From: Pseudomonas oryzihabitans NBRC 102199
GTDB taxonomy: Bacteria > Pseudomonadota > Gammaproteobacteria > Pseudomonadales > Pseudomonadaceae
Reading direction: 5' to 3'
DNA length: 64,000 nucleotides
Assembly (NCBI RefSeq): GCF_000730625.1
Contig: NZ_BBIT01000013.1
Location: 248,001 to 312,000 of the forward strand
Below are positions 1 through 8,644 of this stretch, piece by piece. The translations under genes were made by a program, and so were the position numbers. The notes beneath the pieces are model-generated. The model saw only the letters and a program-made list of their open reading frames with translations, did no database searches and was not told the DNA's origin. Position 1 is the first letter of the stretch. Every line of letters begins with the position of its first letter.

Positions 1-726
1 ATCGCCCGCCGGCCCGGGGTGACCTACGTCGCCCTGGTGCCCAATCTCAAGGGCGCCCAGCGTGCCCTGGCGGCCGGCGCCGACGAGCTGAACCTGGTGC
101 TCTCCGCCAGCCAGACCCACAACCGCGCCAACATGCGCATGAGTTGCGAGCAGTCCCTCGCCAGCTTCGCCGAGGTGGTGCAGCTGGCCAAGGGGCAGGC
201 GGTCTCGCTCAACGGCACGGTGGCTACCACCTTCGGCTGCCCCTTCGAGGGGCGCATCGACGAAGGCTGGGTGTTCGAGCTGGTGCAGCGCTATCTGGCG
301 CTGGGCATGACCGGCATCACCCTCGCCGACACCACCGGCATGGCCAATCCGCGGCAGGTCGCGCGGATCGTCCGCCAGGTGCTGGAACTGATCCCGGCGT
401 CCGCCCTGACCCTGCATTTCCACAACACCCGCGGCCTCGGCCTGTGCAACGTGCTGGCGGCTTATGAAGCCGGCGCGCGCCGCTTCGACGCCGCCCTCGG
501 CGGACTCGGCGGCTGCCCCTTCGCGCCCGGTGCGTCCGGCAACATCTGCACCGAGGACCTGGTGAATCTCTGCGTGGAAACCGGAGTGGAGACCGGAATC
601 GACCTGGAGCGGCTGATCGCGCTGTCGCGCACCCTGCCGGCGCTGCTCGGCCACGACACCCCCGGTCAGCTGGCCAAGGCCGGTCGCAACTGCGATCTGC
701 ATCCGCCGCCCGCCGCCACTGGCTGA
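1..726 (+). CDS. Hydroxymethylglutaryl-CoA lyase family protein, 5' end outside the window
   Basis: Cytosolic TIM-barrel lyase of the HMGL-like family, which cleaves 3-hydroxy-3-methylglutaryl-CoA or a related acyl-CoA to acetyl-CoA plus a keto acid (family knowledge). The frame is open from base 1, so the start and the first metal-binding part of the barrel lie upstream. About 240 C-terminal residues are visible. They include the HFHNTRG metal-binding segment and the HMG-CoA lyase signature GLGGCPFAPGASGN with its catalytic Cys. An MFS carrier of the organic-acid ACS family follows 77 bp downstream on the same strand, so the two may serve uptake and breakdown of one branched or dicarboxylic acid. 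The exact substrate cannot be read from this fragment. Confidence 0.85.
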   Translation: MARRPGVTYVALVPNLKGAQRALAAGADELNLVLSASQTHNRANMRMSCEQSLASFAEVVQLAKGQAVSLNGTVATTFGCPFEGRIDEGWVFELVQRYLALGMTGITLADTTGMANPRQVARIVRQVLELIPASALTLHFHNTRGLGLCNVLAAYEAGARRFDAALGGLGGCPFAPGASGNICTEDLVNLCVETGVETGIDLERLIALSRTLPALLGHDTPGQLAKAGRNCDLHPPPAATG

Positions 727-803
727 GCCGCCCCCGTTTTCATTCGTTCGCCCTGACTACAACAACAAAGGAGCGCCAGCCTGGCCGCTCCCGGGAGACC
801 GCT

Positions 804-2189
804 ATGTCCTCATCCGCAACCTCCTCCGCCCTGGCGGCCACCGAACAGGCCATCGTCCGCAAGGTCGCCTGGCGGCTCATGCCGCTGATCATGGTCTGCT
901 ACCTGTTCGCCTTCTTCGACCGCATCAACATCAGCTTCGCCAAGTTCCAGCTGCAGGCGGACCTGTCGCTGAGCAACACCGCCTATGGCCTGGGCGCGGG
1001 ACTCTTCGTGGTGGGCTATGTGCTGTTCGAGGTACCCAGCAACATGATGCTGTACAAGGTCGGCGCCCGGCGCTGGATCGCCCGCATCATGATCTCCTGG
1101 GGCATCGCCACGGCGCTGATGATGTTCGTCACCGCCGAATGGCAGTTCTATGTGCTGCGCTTCCTGATCGGCGCCATGGAAGCCGGCTTCGCGCCGGGCA
1201 TCCTCTACTACCTGACGCTGTGGTTTCCGCAGAGCTATCGCGGCCGCATCACCTCGACGCTGTTTCTCGCCTCGGCCTTTGCCGGACTGATCGGCGCCCC
1301 GGTCTCGGGGGTGATCCTCGGGCAGATGGACGGCCTGCTCGGCATGCGCGGCTGGCACTGGCTGTTCCTGGTCGGTGGCATCCCCTGCGTGCTGCTCGGC
1401 GTGCTGGTGTTGCGCCTGCTGCATGACCGCATCGCCGATGCGCCCTGGCTCAACGCCGACGAGAAGACCTTCCTGGCCAGCCGCATCGCCCGCCATGAAA
1501 ACAACAGCCACGGCTCGCTGCTGGCGGCGATCCGGCTGCCGGGCTTCCTGCTGCTCGCGGTGATCTACTTCCTGATCCAGGTCGCCTCCTATGGCCTCAA
1601 CTTCTGGGCGCCGCAGCTGATCCGCAGCGCCGGTACCGAGAGCCCCACGCTCATCGGCCTGCTGACCGCCGTGCCCTACGTCTTCGGCGCCATCACCATG
1701 GTGGTGGTGGGACGGCTGTCGGACGCCAGCGGCGAGCGGCGCAAGTTCGTCTGCGGCCTGGTGATCGCCGGCGCCCTGGGGTTCTTCAGCGCAGGACTCT
1801 TCGCCGACCACACCCTCTTCCTGATCCTGTCCCTGGCCCTGATGGGCGCCGGCATCATCGCCGCCATCCCGACCTTCTGGTCGCTGCCGCCGAAACTGCT
1901 GGCCGGCGCCGGCGCAGGCGCCGCGGGGGGCATCGCCCTGATCAACACCCTGGGGCAGGTCGGCGGTATCGTCAGTCCGGTGATGGTGGGCTACATCAAG
2001 GACCTGACCGGCAGCACCACCCCGGCGCTCTATCTCATCGGCTGCACCAGCCTGCTGGCCGCCGGCCTGATGTTCTGGGCGCTGCCGCAGAGCCTGCGGA
2101 CCTCGGACAAGCTCGGCGCCCGCAAGCCCGAGCCCGCGCCGGTCGAGGACGCCACGCTGCTGGGCGACAAGCGCCCCCACAACGCCTGA
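804..2189 (+). CDS. MFS transporter, anion:cation symporter (ACS) type
   Basis: Inner-membrane proton symporter of 461 residues, the usual length for the ACS branch of the major facilitator superfamily (phthalate, tartrate, glucarate and 4-hydroxyphenylacetate permeases). The N-terminal motif FFDRINISFA in helix 1 is characteristic of this branch, and about twelve hydrophobic helices follow. The ATG at 804 is preceded by GGGAGA about 6 bases upstream. It lies behind the HMG-CoA-lyase-like gene and is probably co-transcribed with it, so the substrate is likely an organic acid. Its stop codon is only two bases from the stop of the convergent RND pump gene, leaving no room for a conventional terminator. 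Confidence 0.85.
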   Translation: MSSSATSSALAATEQAIVRKVAWRLMPLIMVCYLFAFFDRINISFAKFQLQADLSLSNTAYGLGAGLFVVGYVLFEVPSNMMLYKVGARRWIARIMISWGIATALMMFVTAEWQFYVLRFLIGAMEAGFAPGILYYLTLWFPQSYRGRITSTLFLASAFAGLIGAPVSGVILGQMDGLLGMRGWHWLFLVGGIPCVLLGVLVLRLLHDRIADAPWLNADEKTFLASRIARHENNSHGSLLAAIRLPGFLLLAVIYFLIQVASYGLNFWAPQLIRSAGTESPTLIGLLTAVPYVFGAITMVVVGRLSDASGERRKFVCGLVIAGALGFFSAGLFADHTLFLILSLALMGAGIIAAIPTFWSLPPKLLAGAGAGAAGGIALINTLGQVGGIVSPVMVGYIKDLTGSTTPALYLIGCTSLLAAGLMFWALPQSLRTSDKLGARKPEPAPVEDATLLGDKRPHNA

Positions 2190-2191
2190 GG

Positions 2192-5100
2192 CTAACGGTC
2201 CGGCGCGCGCCAGCGCCGGACCAGCCGCAGCACCAGCACGAAGAACACCGGCACGAAGACCAGCGCCAGGGTGGCGCTGAGCATGCCGCCGATCACCCCG
2301 GTGCCCACCGCCTGCTGGCTCGCCGAGCTGGCCCCGGTGGCCAGGGCCAGGGGCACCACGCCGAGGATGAAGGCCAGCGAGGTCATGACGATGGGTCGCA
2401 GGCGCAGGCGGGCGGCGCGGCAGGTGGCCTGGTGCAGGTCCATGCCTTCGTCGTGCAGGCGCTTGGCGAATTCGATCAGCAGGATGGCGTTCTTCGCCGT
2501 GAGGCCGATCACCGTGATCAGGCCGACCTTGAAGAACACGTCGTTGGGCATCCCCCTCAGGGTCACCGCCAGCACCGCGCCGAGTACCCCCAGGGGCACC
2601 ACCAGCAGCACCGCGGTGGGAATCGACCAACTCTCGTAGAGCGCCGCCAGGCAGAGGAACACCACCAGCAGCGACAGGCCCAGCAGCAGGGGCGCCTGGC
2701 CGGCGGAGAGACGTTCCTGCAGCGACAGCGCCGTCCACTCCAGGGCGAAGCCGCGCGGCAACTCGGCGGCCAGGCGCTCCAGTTCGGCCATGGCCTCGCC
2801 GGTGGTATGAGCGGGCAGCGGTTCGCCGGCCAGGCTGATGGCGGGGTAGCCGTTGTAGCGCGACAGCTGCGCCGGGCCCTGGGTCCAGTCGGCGCTGACG
2901 AAGGCGGACAGCGGCACCATGCGTCCGCGCTCGTTGCGTACCTCCAGGCGCAGCAGGTCGTCCACCTGGCTGCGGGTACCCAGGTCGGCCTGCACGATCA
3001 CCTGCTGCATCCGACCGCGATTGGGAAAGTCGTTGACGTAGCTGGAGCCCAGGGCCGTGCCCAGGGTCTCGCCGAGGGCGCTGAAACTCACTCCTAGCGC
3101 GGCGGCTTGGCGGCGATCCACCACCAGCTGCACCTGGGCGCTGTCGGCCAGGGCGGTCTCCCGCACGTAGGCGATGATCGGATTGCCTGCCAGCCTGGCC
3201 TGCAGTTCATCGCGCGCCGCCTTGAGCGCCGCCTGGCCGCGATTGGACCTGTCCTGCAGACGCACCTCGAAGCCGCTGGAGGTGCCCAGGCCTTCCACCG
3301 GCGGCGGCAGCACGGCGAAGCCCTGGGCCTCGCTCTCGCCCGCCAGGGCGGTATTGGCCCGCGCGGCGATGGCCGCGGCGGAGTCGGCCGGGCCGCGGGC
3401 GGACCAGTCCTTGAGGGTAGTGAAGGCCAGGGCGGCGTTCTGGCCGCTGCCGGAAAAGCTGAAGCCGAGCAGCACGAGGTCGTTGGCCACCCCGGGTTCC
3501 GCGGCGTAATGGCGCTCCAGGCGCTCGAGCACCTTGAGGGTGCGCTCCTGGGTGGCGCCCGGCGGCAGCTGGATGTCGGTGATCAGATAGCCCTGATCCT
3601 CGGTGGGCAGAAAGGCGCCGGGCAGGCGGCCATAGAGCGCCACCAGGGCCGCCAGCAGGACGGCGAACAGCAGGAGATTGGGCAGCAGTCGGCGGATGGC
3701 GCGGGCCACCCAGCCTTCGAAACCGCCGGTCAGGCGTTCGAAGCCCCGGTTGAAGGCGCCGAAGAAGCCGCCGCGGGCATGGGCGCCCTGGGCAATCGGC
3801 TTGAGCAGGGTGGCGCACAGCGCCGGGGTCAGGCTCAGGGCGAGAAAGGCGGACAAGAGGATGGCCACCGCCATGGACGCCGAGAACTGGCGATAGATGA
3901 CGCCCACCGAACCGCTCATGAAGGCCATGGGCACGAAGACCGCGGTCAGCACCAGGGTGATGCCGACGATGGCGCCGGAGATCTCGCCCATGGCCTTGCG
4001 CGTGGCGGCGCGCGGATCGAGTCCTTCCGTGGCCATGAGGCGCTCGACGTTCTCCACCACCACGATGGCGTCGTCCACCAGGATACCGATGGCCAGCACC
4101 ATGCCGAACAGGGTCAGCACATTGATCGAATAGCCCAGCGCCAGGAGCACGGCGCAGGTGCCCAGCAGCGCCACCGGCACCACCAGGGTCGGGATCAGGG
4201 TGTAGCGCAGATTCTGCAGGAACAGGTACATCACCGCGAACACCAGCGCCATGGCCTCCAGCAGCGTGTGGATGACCTGGGTGATGGAGATCTCGACGAA
4301 GGGTGCCGTGTCGTAGGGGATGTCGTACTTCATCCCCGGCGGAAAGTACCGGGACAACTCGGCCAGCTTGGCGCGCACCGCCTTGGCGGTGGCCAGGGCA
4401 TTGGCGGTGGGCGCCAGCTGCACCCCCACCGCCACCGAGGGCTTGCCGTCCAGCCGGGTGCCGAAGTTGTAGCTCTGGCTGCCCACCTCGACCCGGGCGA
4501 CATCGCCCAGGGTCACGCTGGAGCCATCGACCCCGGCGCGCAGCAGGATGCCGGCGAATTCGGCCGGGTCGCTGAGCTGGCCCTTGATCAGCACCGGCGC
4601 GGTCAGCTCCTGACCCGCGGGGGCGGGCAATTCGCCGAGGCTGCCGGCCGCCACCTGCACGTTCTGCTCGGCGATGGCGCGGGTCACGTCGGCCGGGGTC
4701 AGGCCGACCGCCACCAGGCGACTGGGGTCGAGCCAGACGCGCAAGGCGTGCTCGGCGCCAAACAGCTGGGCCTTGCCCACCCCGTCCAGCCGGCGCAGTT
4801 CGTTGACCACGTTGCGCGCCAGGTAGTCGCTCAGGGCGGTGGTGTCGAGGCGCGCGTCGGTGGCGGTGAGGGTGACGAACAGCAGGTAGCCGGCGGAAGT
4901 CTCCTCGATCTGGATGCCCTGCTGGGTGACCGCCCGCGGCAGGCGCGGCTCCACCACCTTGAGGCGATTCTGGATGTCCACCTTGGCCAGCTCCGGATCG
5001 GTGCCGGGCTGGAAGGTCACGGTCAGGGTGGCGCTGCCCTGGCTGCTGCTGGACGAGAAGTAGAGCAGGTGATTGACGCCATTGAGTTCCTGCTCGACCA

Positions 5101-5290
5101 GGCTGACCACGCTCTCGTCCAGGGTCTGCGGCGAGGCGCCCGGATAGCTCAGGGTCAACTCGATCTGCGGCGGCGCTACGTTGGGATACTGGGCTACCGG
5201 CAACTGCGGCAGGGCCAGCAGGCCGGCGAGCAGGATGAACAGCGCCACCACCCAGGCGAACACCGGGCGGTCGATGAAGAAATTGGCCAT
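2192..5290 (-). CDS. RND multidrug efflux pump, inner-membrane permease (AcrB/MexB type)
   Basis: Proton-driven export pump of the HAE-1 class, 1032 residues, matching the usual 1030-1050. It starts with the family hallmark FFIDRPVFAWV, and the transmembrane-4 motif GILVDDAIVVVENVERLM carries the two adjacent Asp residues of the proton relay (about residue 406). Two large periplasmic porter loops flank the central helices. It normally assembles as a trimer with a fusion protein and a TolC/OprM channel. The fusion protein is directly upstream (TGATG, one-base overlap). No outer-membrane factor gene is present, so the pump probably borrows a channel encoded elsewhere. Which drugs it exports cannot be read from the sequence. 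Confidence 0.93.
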   Translation of the reverse strand: MANFFIDRPVFAWVVALFILLAGLLALPQLPVAQYPNVAPPQIELTLSYPGASPQTLDESVVSLVEQELNGVNHLLYFSSSSSQGSATLTVTFQPGTDPELAKVDIQNRLKVVEPRLPRAVTQQGIQIEETSAGYLLFVTLTATDARLDTTALSDYLARNVVNELRRLDGVGKAQLFGAEHALRVWLDPSRLVAVGLTPADVTRAIAEQNVQVAAGSLGELPAPAGQELTAPVLIKGQLSDPAEFAGILLRAGVDGSSVTLGDVARVEVGSQSYNFGTRLDGKPSVAVGVQLAPTANALATAKAVRAKLAELSRYFPPGMKYDIPYDTAPFVEISITQVIHTLLEAMALVFAVMYLFLQNLRYTLIPTLVVPVALLGTCAVLLALGYSINVLTLFGMVLAIGILVDDAIVVVENVERLMATEGLDPRAATRKAMGEISGAIVGITLVLTAVFVPMAFMSGSVGVIYRQFSASMAVAILLSAFLALSLTPALCATLLKPIAQGAHARGGFFGAFNRGFERLTGGFEGWVARAIRRLLPNLLLFAVLLAALVALYGRLPGAFLPTEDQGYLITDIQLPPGATQERTLKVLERLERHYAAEPGVANDLVLLGFSFSGSGQNAALAFTTLKDWSARGPADSAAAIAARANTALAGESEAQGFAVLPPPVEGLGTSSGFEVRLQDRSNRGQAALKAARDELQARLAGNPIIAYVRETALADSAQVQLVVDRRQAAALGVSFSALGETLGTALGSSYVNDFPNRGRMQQVIVQADLGTRSQVDDLLRLEVRNERGRMVPLSAFVSADWTQGPAQLSRYNGYPAISLAGEPLPAHTTGEAMAELERLAAELPRGFALEWTALSLQERLSAGQAPLLLGLSLLVVFLCLAALYESWSIPTAVLLVVPLGVLGAVLAVTLRGMPNDVFFKVGLITVIGLTAKNAILLIEFAKRLHDEGMDLHQATCRAARLRLRPIVMTSLAFILGVVPLALATGASSASQQAVGTGVIGGMLSATLALVFVPVFFVLVLRLVRRWRAPDR

Positions 5291-6432
5291 CAGCGCGCCT
5301 CCGCCGGGGCGGCCTGGGGTTCCACCACCAGGCCCGGCTGCGCCTGTTGCAGGCCCGAGAGCAGTACCCGCTCACCAGCGGCCAGGCCGGATTCCACCAC
5401 CCAGCGACCGTCCACCACCGGTCCCAGGCGCACCTCGCGCAGGGCGAGCCGGTCTTCGGCATCCACCACCCAGACCTGGGCCTGGCCGCCGGCGCTGCGC
5501 TGCACCGCCCGTTGCGCCACGCTCAGACCCTGGTCGAGCCGTGCCTGCTCCAGGCGCACCCGCACGAAGCTGCCCGGCAGGAGTTCGCGCCGTGGATTGG
5601 GAAACTGGCTGCGCAAGGTGATCTGGCCGGTGCTGGCGTCCACCGCCAGATCGGCGAATAGCAGGCGGCCGCTCTCCGGGTAGGGGCTGCCGTCTTCCTG
5701 CAGCAGGGTGACCCGCGCCTGGTCCGGCGCCACCTGCTGCAGTCGGCCGTCGTTGAGGGCATCGCGCAGCGCCTTGAGCTGGCGGGTCGACTGGGTGACG
5801 TCGGCATGGATGGGGTCCAGCTGCTGGATGATCGCCAGCGGCGTGGCATCGCCCTGGCCGACCAGGGCGCCTTCGCTGACCAGGGCCTTGCCGATGCGCC
5901 CGGCGATGGGCGCGGTGACCGTGGCATAGCCCAGATTCAGTCGCGCCCGCTTGAGCGCCGCCTGGGCGGCCGCCACCTCGGCCTGCGCCTGCAGACTGGC
6001 ACCCTGGGCATCGTCCTGCGCCTGACGACTGATCGCCTCGCTCTCCACCAGTGCCGCATAGCGCTCGGCCAGGCGGCGGGCCTGGAAGGCGCTGGCCTCG
6101 GCCTTGCGCAGGGCGGCCGCGGCGCTGTCCACCTCGGCCTGCAGCGGCGCCGGATCGATACGGAACAGCACCGCGCCGGCCTTGACCTCGCTGCCCTCGT
6201 GAAACACCCGCTGCAGCACGATGCCGGCGACCCGCGCCCGTACCTCGGCGGTCCGCGGCGCCACCAGGCGGCCACTGAGTTCGCTGGCGATGGCCAGGGG
6301 CGAGGGGTGCAGCGTCTCCACCTGCACCCTGGGCGCGGGCGGGGTGGCGGCTTCCGGGGCCGGACGGTCGCAGGCGGCGAGCAGCAGGCAGAGCAGCGCG
6401 AGGCTGCCGAGGTCAGGGCGGGGCAGGGACAT
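5290..6432 (-). CDS. RND efflux periplasmic adaptor (membrane fusion) lipoprotein
   Basis: Adaptor of 380 residues linking the RND pump to an outer-membrane channel. The N-terminus has a lipoprotein signal: hydrophobic stretch, then LLAAC (Cys about residue 21), so it is probably lipid-anchored in the inner membrane like MexA/AcrA. Next come a biotinyl-lipoyl-like half (RVFHEGSEVKAGAVLFRID), an alpha-helical hairpin rich in Ala, Gln and Arg (about 95-165), the second lipoyl half with VTAPIAGRIG, then the beta-barrel and membrane-proximal domains. GGAGG lies about 7 bases before the ATG. It is the first gene of a two-gene operon with the pump and is divergent from an RstA-like regulator. Confidence 0.93.
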   Translation of the reverse strand: MSLPRPDLGSLALLCLLLAACDRPAPEAATPPAPRVQVETLHPSPLAIASELSGRLVAPRTAEVRARVAGIVLQRVFHEGSEVKAGAVLFRIDPAPLQAEVDSAAAALRKAEASAFQARRLAERYAALVESEAISRQAQDDAQGASLQAQAEVAAAQAALKRARLNLGYATVTAPIAGRIGKALVSEGALVGQGDATPLAIIQQLDPIHADVTQSTRQLKALRDALNDGRLQQVAPDQARVTLLQEDGSPYPESGRLLFADLAVDASTGQITLRSQFPNPRRELLPGSFVRVRLEQARLDQGLSVAQRAVQRSAGGQAQVWVVDAEDRLALREVRLGPVVDGRWVVESGLAAGERVLLSGLQQAQPGLVVEPQAAPAEAR

Positions 6433-6483
6433 CGGGGCTTCCTCCAGGAGAGCGCCATGGTAGGCGTCCCGCTCGGGCCTCCC

Positions 6484-6497
6484 TGTAAACGTCTGTA
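6484..6497 (-). promoter_or_regulatory. Candidate RstA/OmpR-type box between the efflux operon and the two-component genes
   Basis: Read on the minus strand the site is TACAGACGTTTACA: two TACA direct repeats with starts 10 bp apart. This resembles the enterobacterial RstA box as I recall it (TACATNTNGTTACA). It lies 52 bp upstream of the fusion-protein start and 86 bp before the response-regulator start, in the only divergent promoter region of the locus. The match is by eye and not tested for chance occurrence. Confidence 0.45.
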
Positions 6498-6582
6498 GGT
6501 CTCTTGTGAAAGAGTGTTAAGCCCCGCGCCCGCCTGCCCGGGGCTCGGCTATGCTCGGCACTTTCCACCGCGAAGACCTGCC

Positions 6583-7278
6583 GTGATCCCCTTGCTCATC
6601 GTCGAAGACGACACCGCCCTGGCCGAGCTCATCGCCACCTACCTGGGCCGTCAGGGCTATGCCGTGACGGTGATCGGTCGCGGCGACGAAGCCCTGGCCG
6701 CGGTGCAGCGCCTGCGCCCGCACCTGGTGGTGCTCGACGTCATGCTGCCGGGGCTGGACGGCCTGCAGGTCTGCCGTCAGCTGCGCGCCGCCCAGCCAGG
6801 CCTGCCGATCCTGATGCTCACGGCTCTGGACGACAGCCACGACCAGGTGCTGGGCCTGGAGATCGGCGCCGACGACTACGTCAGCAAGCCCTGCGAACCG
6901 CGGGTGCTGCTGGCACGCATCCGCACCCTGCTGCGCCGCTGCCAGCTGGGTGAGGCACCCGCCGATGACCGCCTCACTATCGGCCAGCTGCGGCTGCTGC
7001 CGGGTGAACGCCAGGTCTGGTGGCGCGACCAGCTGGTGGAACTGTCCTCCACCGAATTCAACCTGCTGGCGATCCTCATGCGCCATGCCGGCGAGGTGCT
7101 CAGCCGCGACCAGCTGATCCAGCAATTGCGCGGCATCGAATTCAACGGCGTCGATCGCTCGGTGGACGTGGCCATCTCCAAGCTGCGCCGGCGCTTCGAA
7201 GAGCACCCCGGCGACGCCCGGCGGATCAAGACCGTCTGGGGCAAGGGCTATCTCCTTTCCCGCGCCGAGTGGGAATAG
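6583..7278 (+). CDS. OmpR-family response regulator, RstA-like
   Basis: DNA-binding response regulator of 231 residues. The receiver domain has the acidic pocket VEDD near the N-terminus, phospho-acceptor Asp52 in VVLDVMLPGLDG and the conserved Lys in YVSKP. The C-terminal winged helix contains FNGVDRSVDVAISKLRRRF and RIKTVWGKGYL, which resemble E. coli RstA most closely among the regulators I know. I chose the GTG at 6583 because it begins the receiver fold directly (IPLLIVEDD); an upstream in-frame ATG at 6514 would add an Arg/Pro-rich tail that is not typical. Its stop abuts the ATG of the sensor kinase, so the pair is translationally coupled. It probably regulates the divergent efflux operon. 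Confidence 0.9.
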   Translation: MIPLLIVEDDTALAELIATYLGRQGYAVTVIGRGDEALAAVQRLRPHLVVLDVMLPGLDGLQVCRQLRAAQPGLPILMLTALDDSHDQVLGLEIGADDYVSKPCEPRVLLARIRTLLRRCQLGEAPADDRLTIGQLRLLPGERQVWWRDQLVELSSTEFNLLAILMRHAGEVLSRDQLIQQLRGIEFNGVDRSVDVAISKLRRRFEEHPGDARRIKTVWGKGYLLSRAEWE

Positions 7279-8595
7279 ATGCTCAAGATCCTCGTCCGCC
7301 TCTACCTCATCCTGCTGGTGACCTATGGCGCCGCCAGCTACCTGGTGCCCGAGGCGCTGCTGCAGGTGTTCTACGAGCGCTACAGTCGCTACACCCTCGA
7401 ACAACTGCACGGCCCGCTCAGCCTGGTGCAGCGCACCTTCAACCAGGCGCCGTCGGCGCGCTGGCCAGCCCTGCAGAAGGAGTTGGCCGCGGAACTGGCG
7501 CCCATAAGCCTGCGTCTGGTCCCGCTTGAGGATCCAGCCCTCACCCCGGAGGAGCGCGCCGATCTGGCCGCCGGCCAGCGGCGGGTACGCCTGGGCGACT
7601 ATGGCGAACCCAGCGCGGCCCTGGTGCCGCTGCCGACGGATCAGGTGCTCTGGGTCGGCATCCCCGAGGCGCCCACCGACATCGCCCTGACCTACTGGGC
7701 CATGAACGCCCTGATCGGCGCGGCCCTGCTGGTTTGCCTCTATGTCTGGCTGCGACCGCACTGGCGCGACCTGGAGCGGCTGCGGCGTACCGCGGCGCGC
7801 CTGGGCAAGGGCCATCTGGGCGAGCGCACGGCCATCTCGCCGCGCTCGGACATCGGCGAGGTGGCGCGGGCCTTCGATGACATGGCCCAGGAACTGGAGG
7901 CGCTGATCGTCCAGCAGCGCGACCTGCTCAACGCCGTCTCCCATGAATTGCGCACGCCGCTGTCACGCCTGGAATTCGGCCTGGCGCTGTTGCAGGCCGA
8001 TCCGCTGCCCGCCGAGACCCACCGCCAGCTGGAACAACTGGTGCGCCACGTCCGCGAACTGGATGCCCTGGTCGACGAATTACTGTCCTTTGCCCGCCTG
8101 CAGAGCAGCCAGCAGCCGCCCGAACGCCTGAGCCTGGAACTCGAAGCCTTTCTCGACAGCGTGCTGGCCGACTTCGCCGAAGAGCAGGAGCGCCGCGGCG
8201 TCGTGATGCACCTGGACCTGACGCAGGCGCCCAGGCGGGCCGAACTGGCGCCACGCCTCACCGCCCGCGCCCTGCAGAATCTCGTCGGCAACGCCCTGCG
8301 TTATTGCCAGCGCGAGGTCTGGGTAGCGGTCCGTGACGACGGCGACGCGTTGCTGATCGCCGTCGAGGATGACGGCGAGGGGATTCCCGCGGCGGAGCGC
8401 GAGCGGGTCTTCGAACCCTTCTATCGCCTGGATCGCAGTCGTGACCGCGCCACCGGCGGCTTCGGCCTGGGCCTGGCCATCAGCCGGCGCGCGGTGGAAA
8501 ACCAGGGTGGCCGGCTGGACCTGAGCGCCGGTGCCCAGGGTGGCGCTCGATTCGAGATCCGCCTGCCATTGCCGCCGCGCCTGGGGCTCGCCTGA
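7279..8595 (+). CDS. Sensor histidine kinase, RstB-like
   Basis: Membrane kinase of 438 residues, partner of the adjacent regulator. Helix 1 is at about 6-26, a periplasmic sensing domain at about 30-135, helix 2 at about 140-160, then a HAMP linker. The HisKA dimerisation helix has the phosphorylated His222 in AVSHELRTPLSRLEF. The HATPase domain has the N box (ALQNLVGNALRY), G1 (VEDDGEGIP) and G2 (GGFGLGLAI). The short periplasmic domain without a recognisable ligand fold is typical of RstB/ParS-type sensors. The stimulus is unknown, but the divergent RND operon suggests membrane-active compounds or drugs. Confidence 0.92.
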   Translation: MLKILVRLYLILLVTYGAASYLVPEALLQVFYERYSRYTLEQLHGPLSLVQRTFNQAPSARWPALQKELAAELAPISLRLVPLEDPALTPEERADLAAGQRRVRLGDYGEPSAALVPLPTDQVLWVGIPEAPTDIALTYWAMNALIGAALLVCLYVWLRPHWRDLERLRRTAARLGKGHLGERTAISPRSDIGEVARAFDDMAQELEALIVQQRDLLNAVSHELRTPLSRLEFGLALLQADPLPAETHRQLEQLVRHVRELDALVDELLSFARLQSSQQPPERLSLELEAFLDSVLADFAEEQERRGVVMHLDLTQAPRRAELAPRLTARALQNLVGNALRYCQREVWVAVRDDGDALLIAVEDDGEGIPAAERERVFEPFYRLDRSRDRATGGFGLGLAISRRAVENQGGRLDLSAGAQGGARFEIRLPLPPRLGLA

Positions 8596-8644
8596 GGCCG
8601 CCGTGGCCCCTACACTTGGCGCCCCCGCCCGTTTCGGAATCGTC

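Noticed and set aside
810..5683. Very long open frames opposite or across the MFS and RND genes (for example 810-2738 minus and 3107-5683 plus)
   Set aside because: Their products are Gly/Arg/Ala/His/Gln-rich with no domains. They are the usual shadow frames of high-GC genes; the opposite strands encode complete known families.
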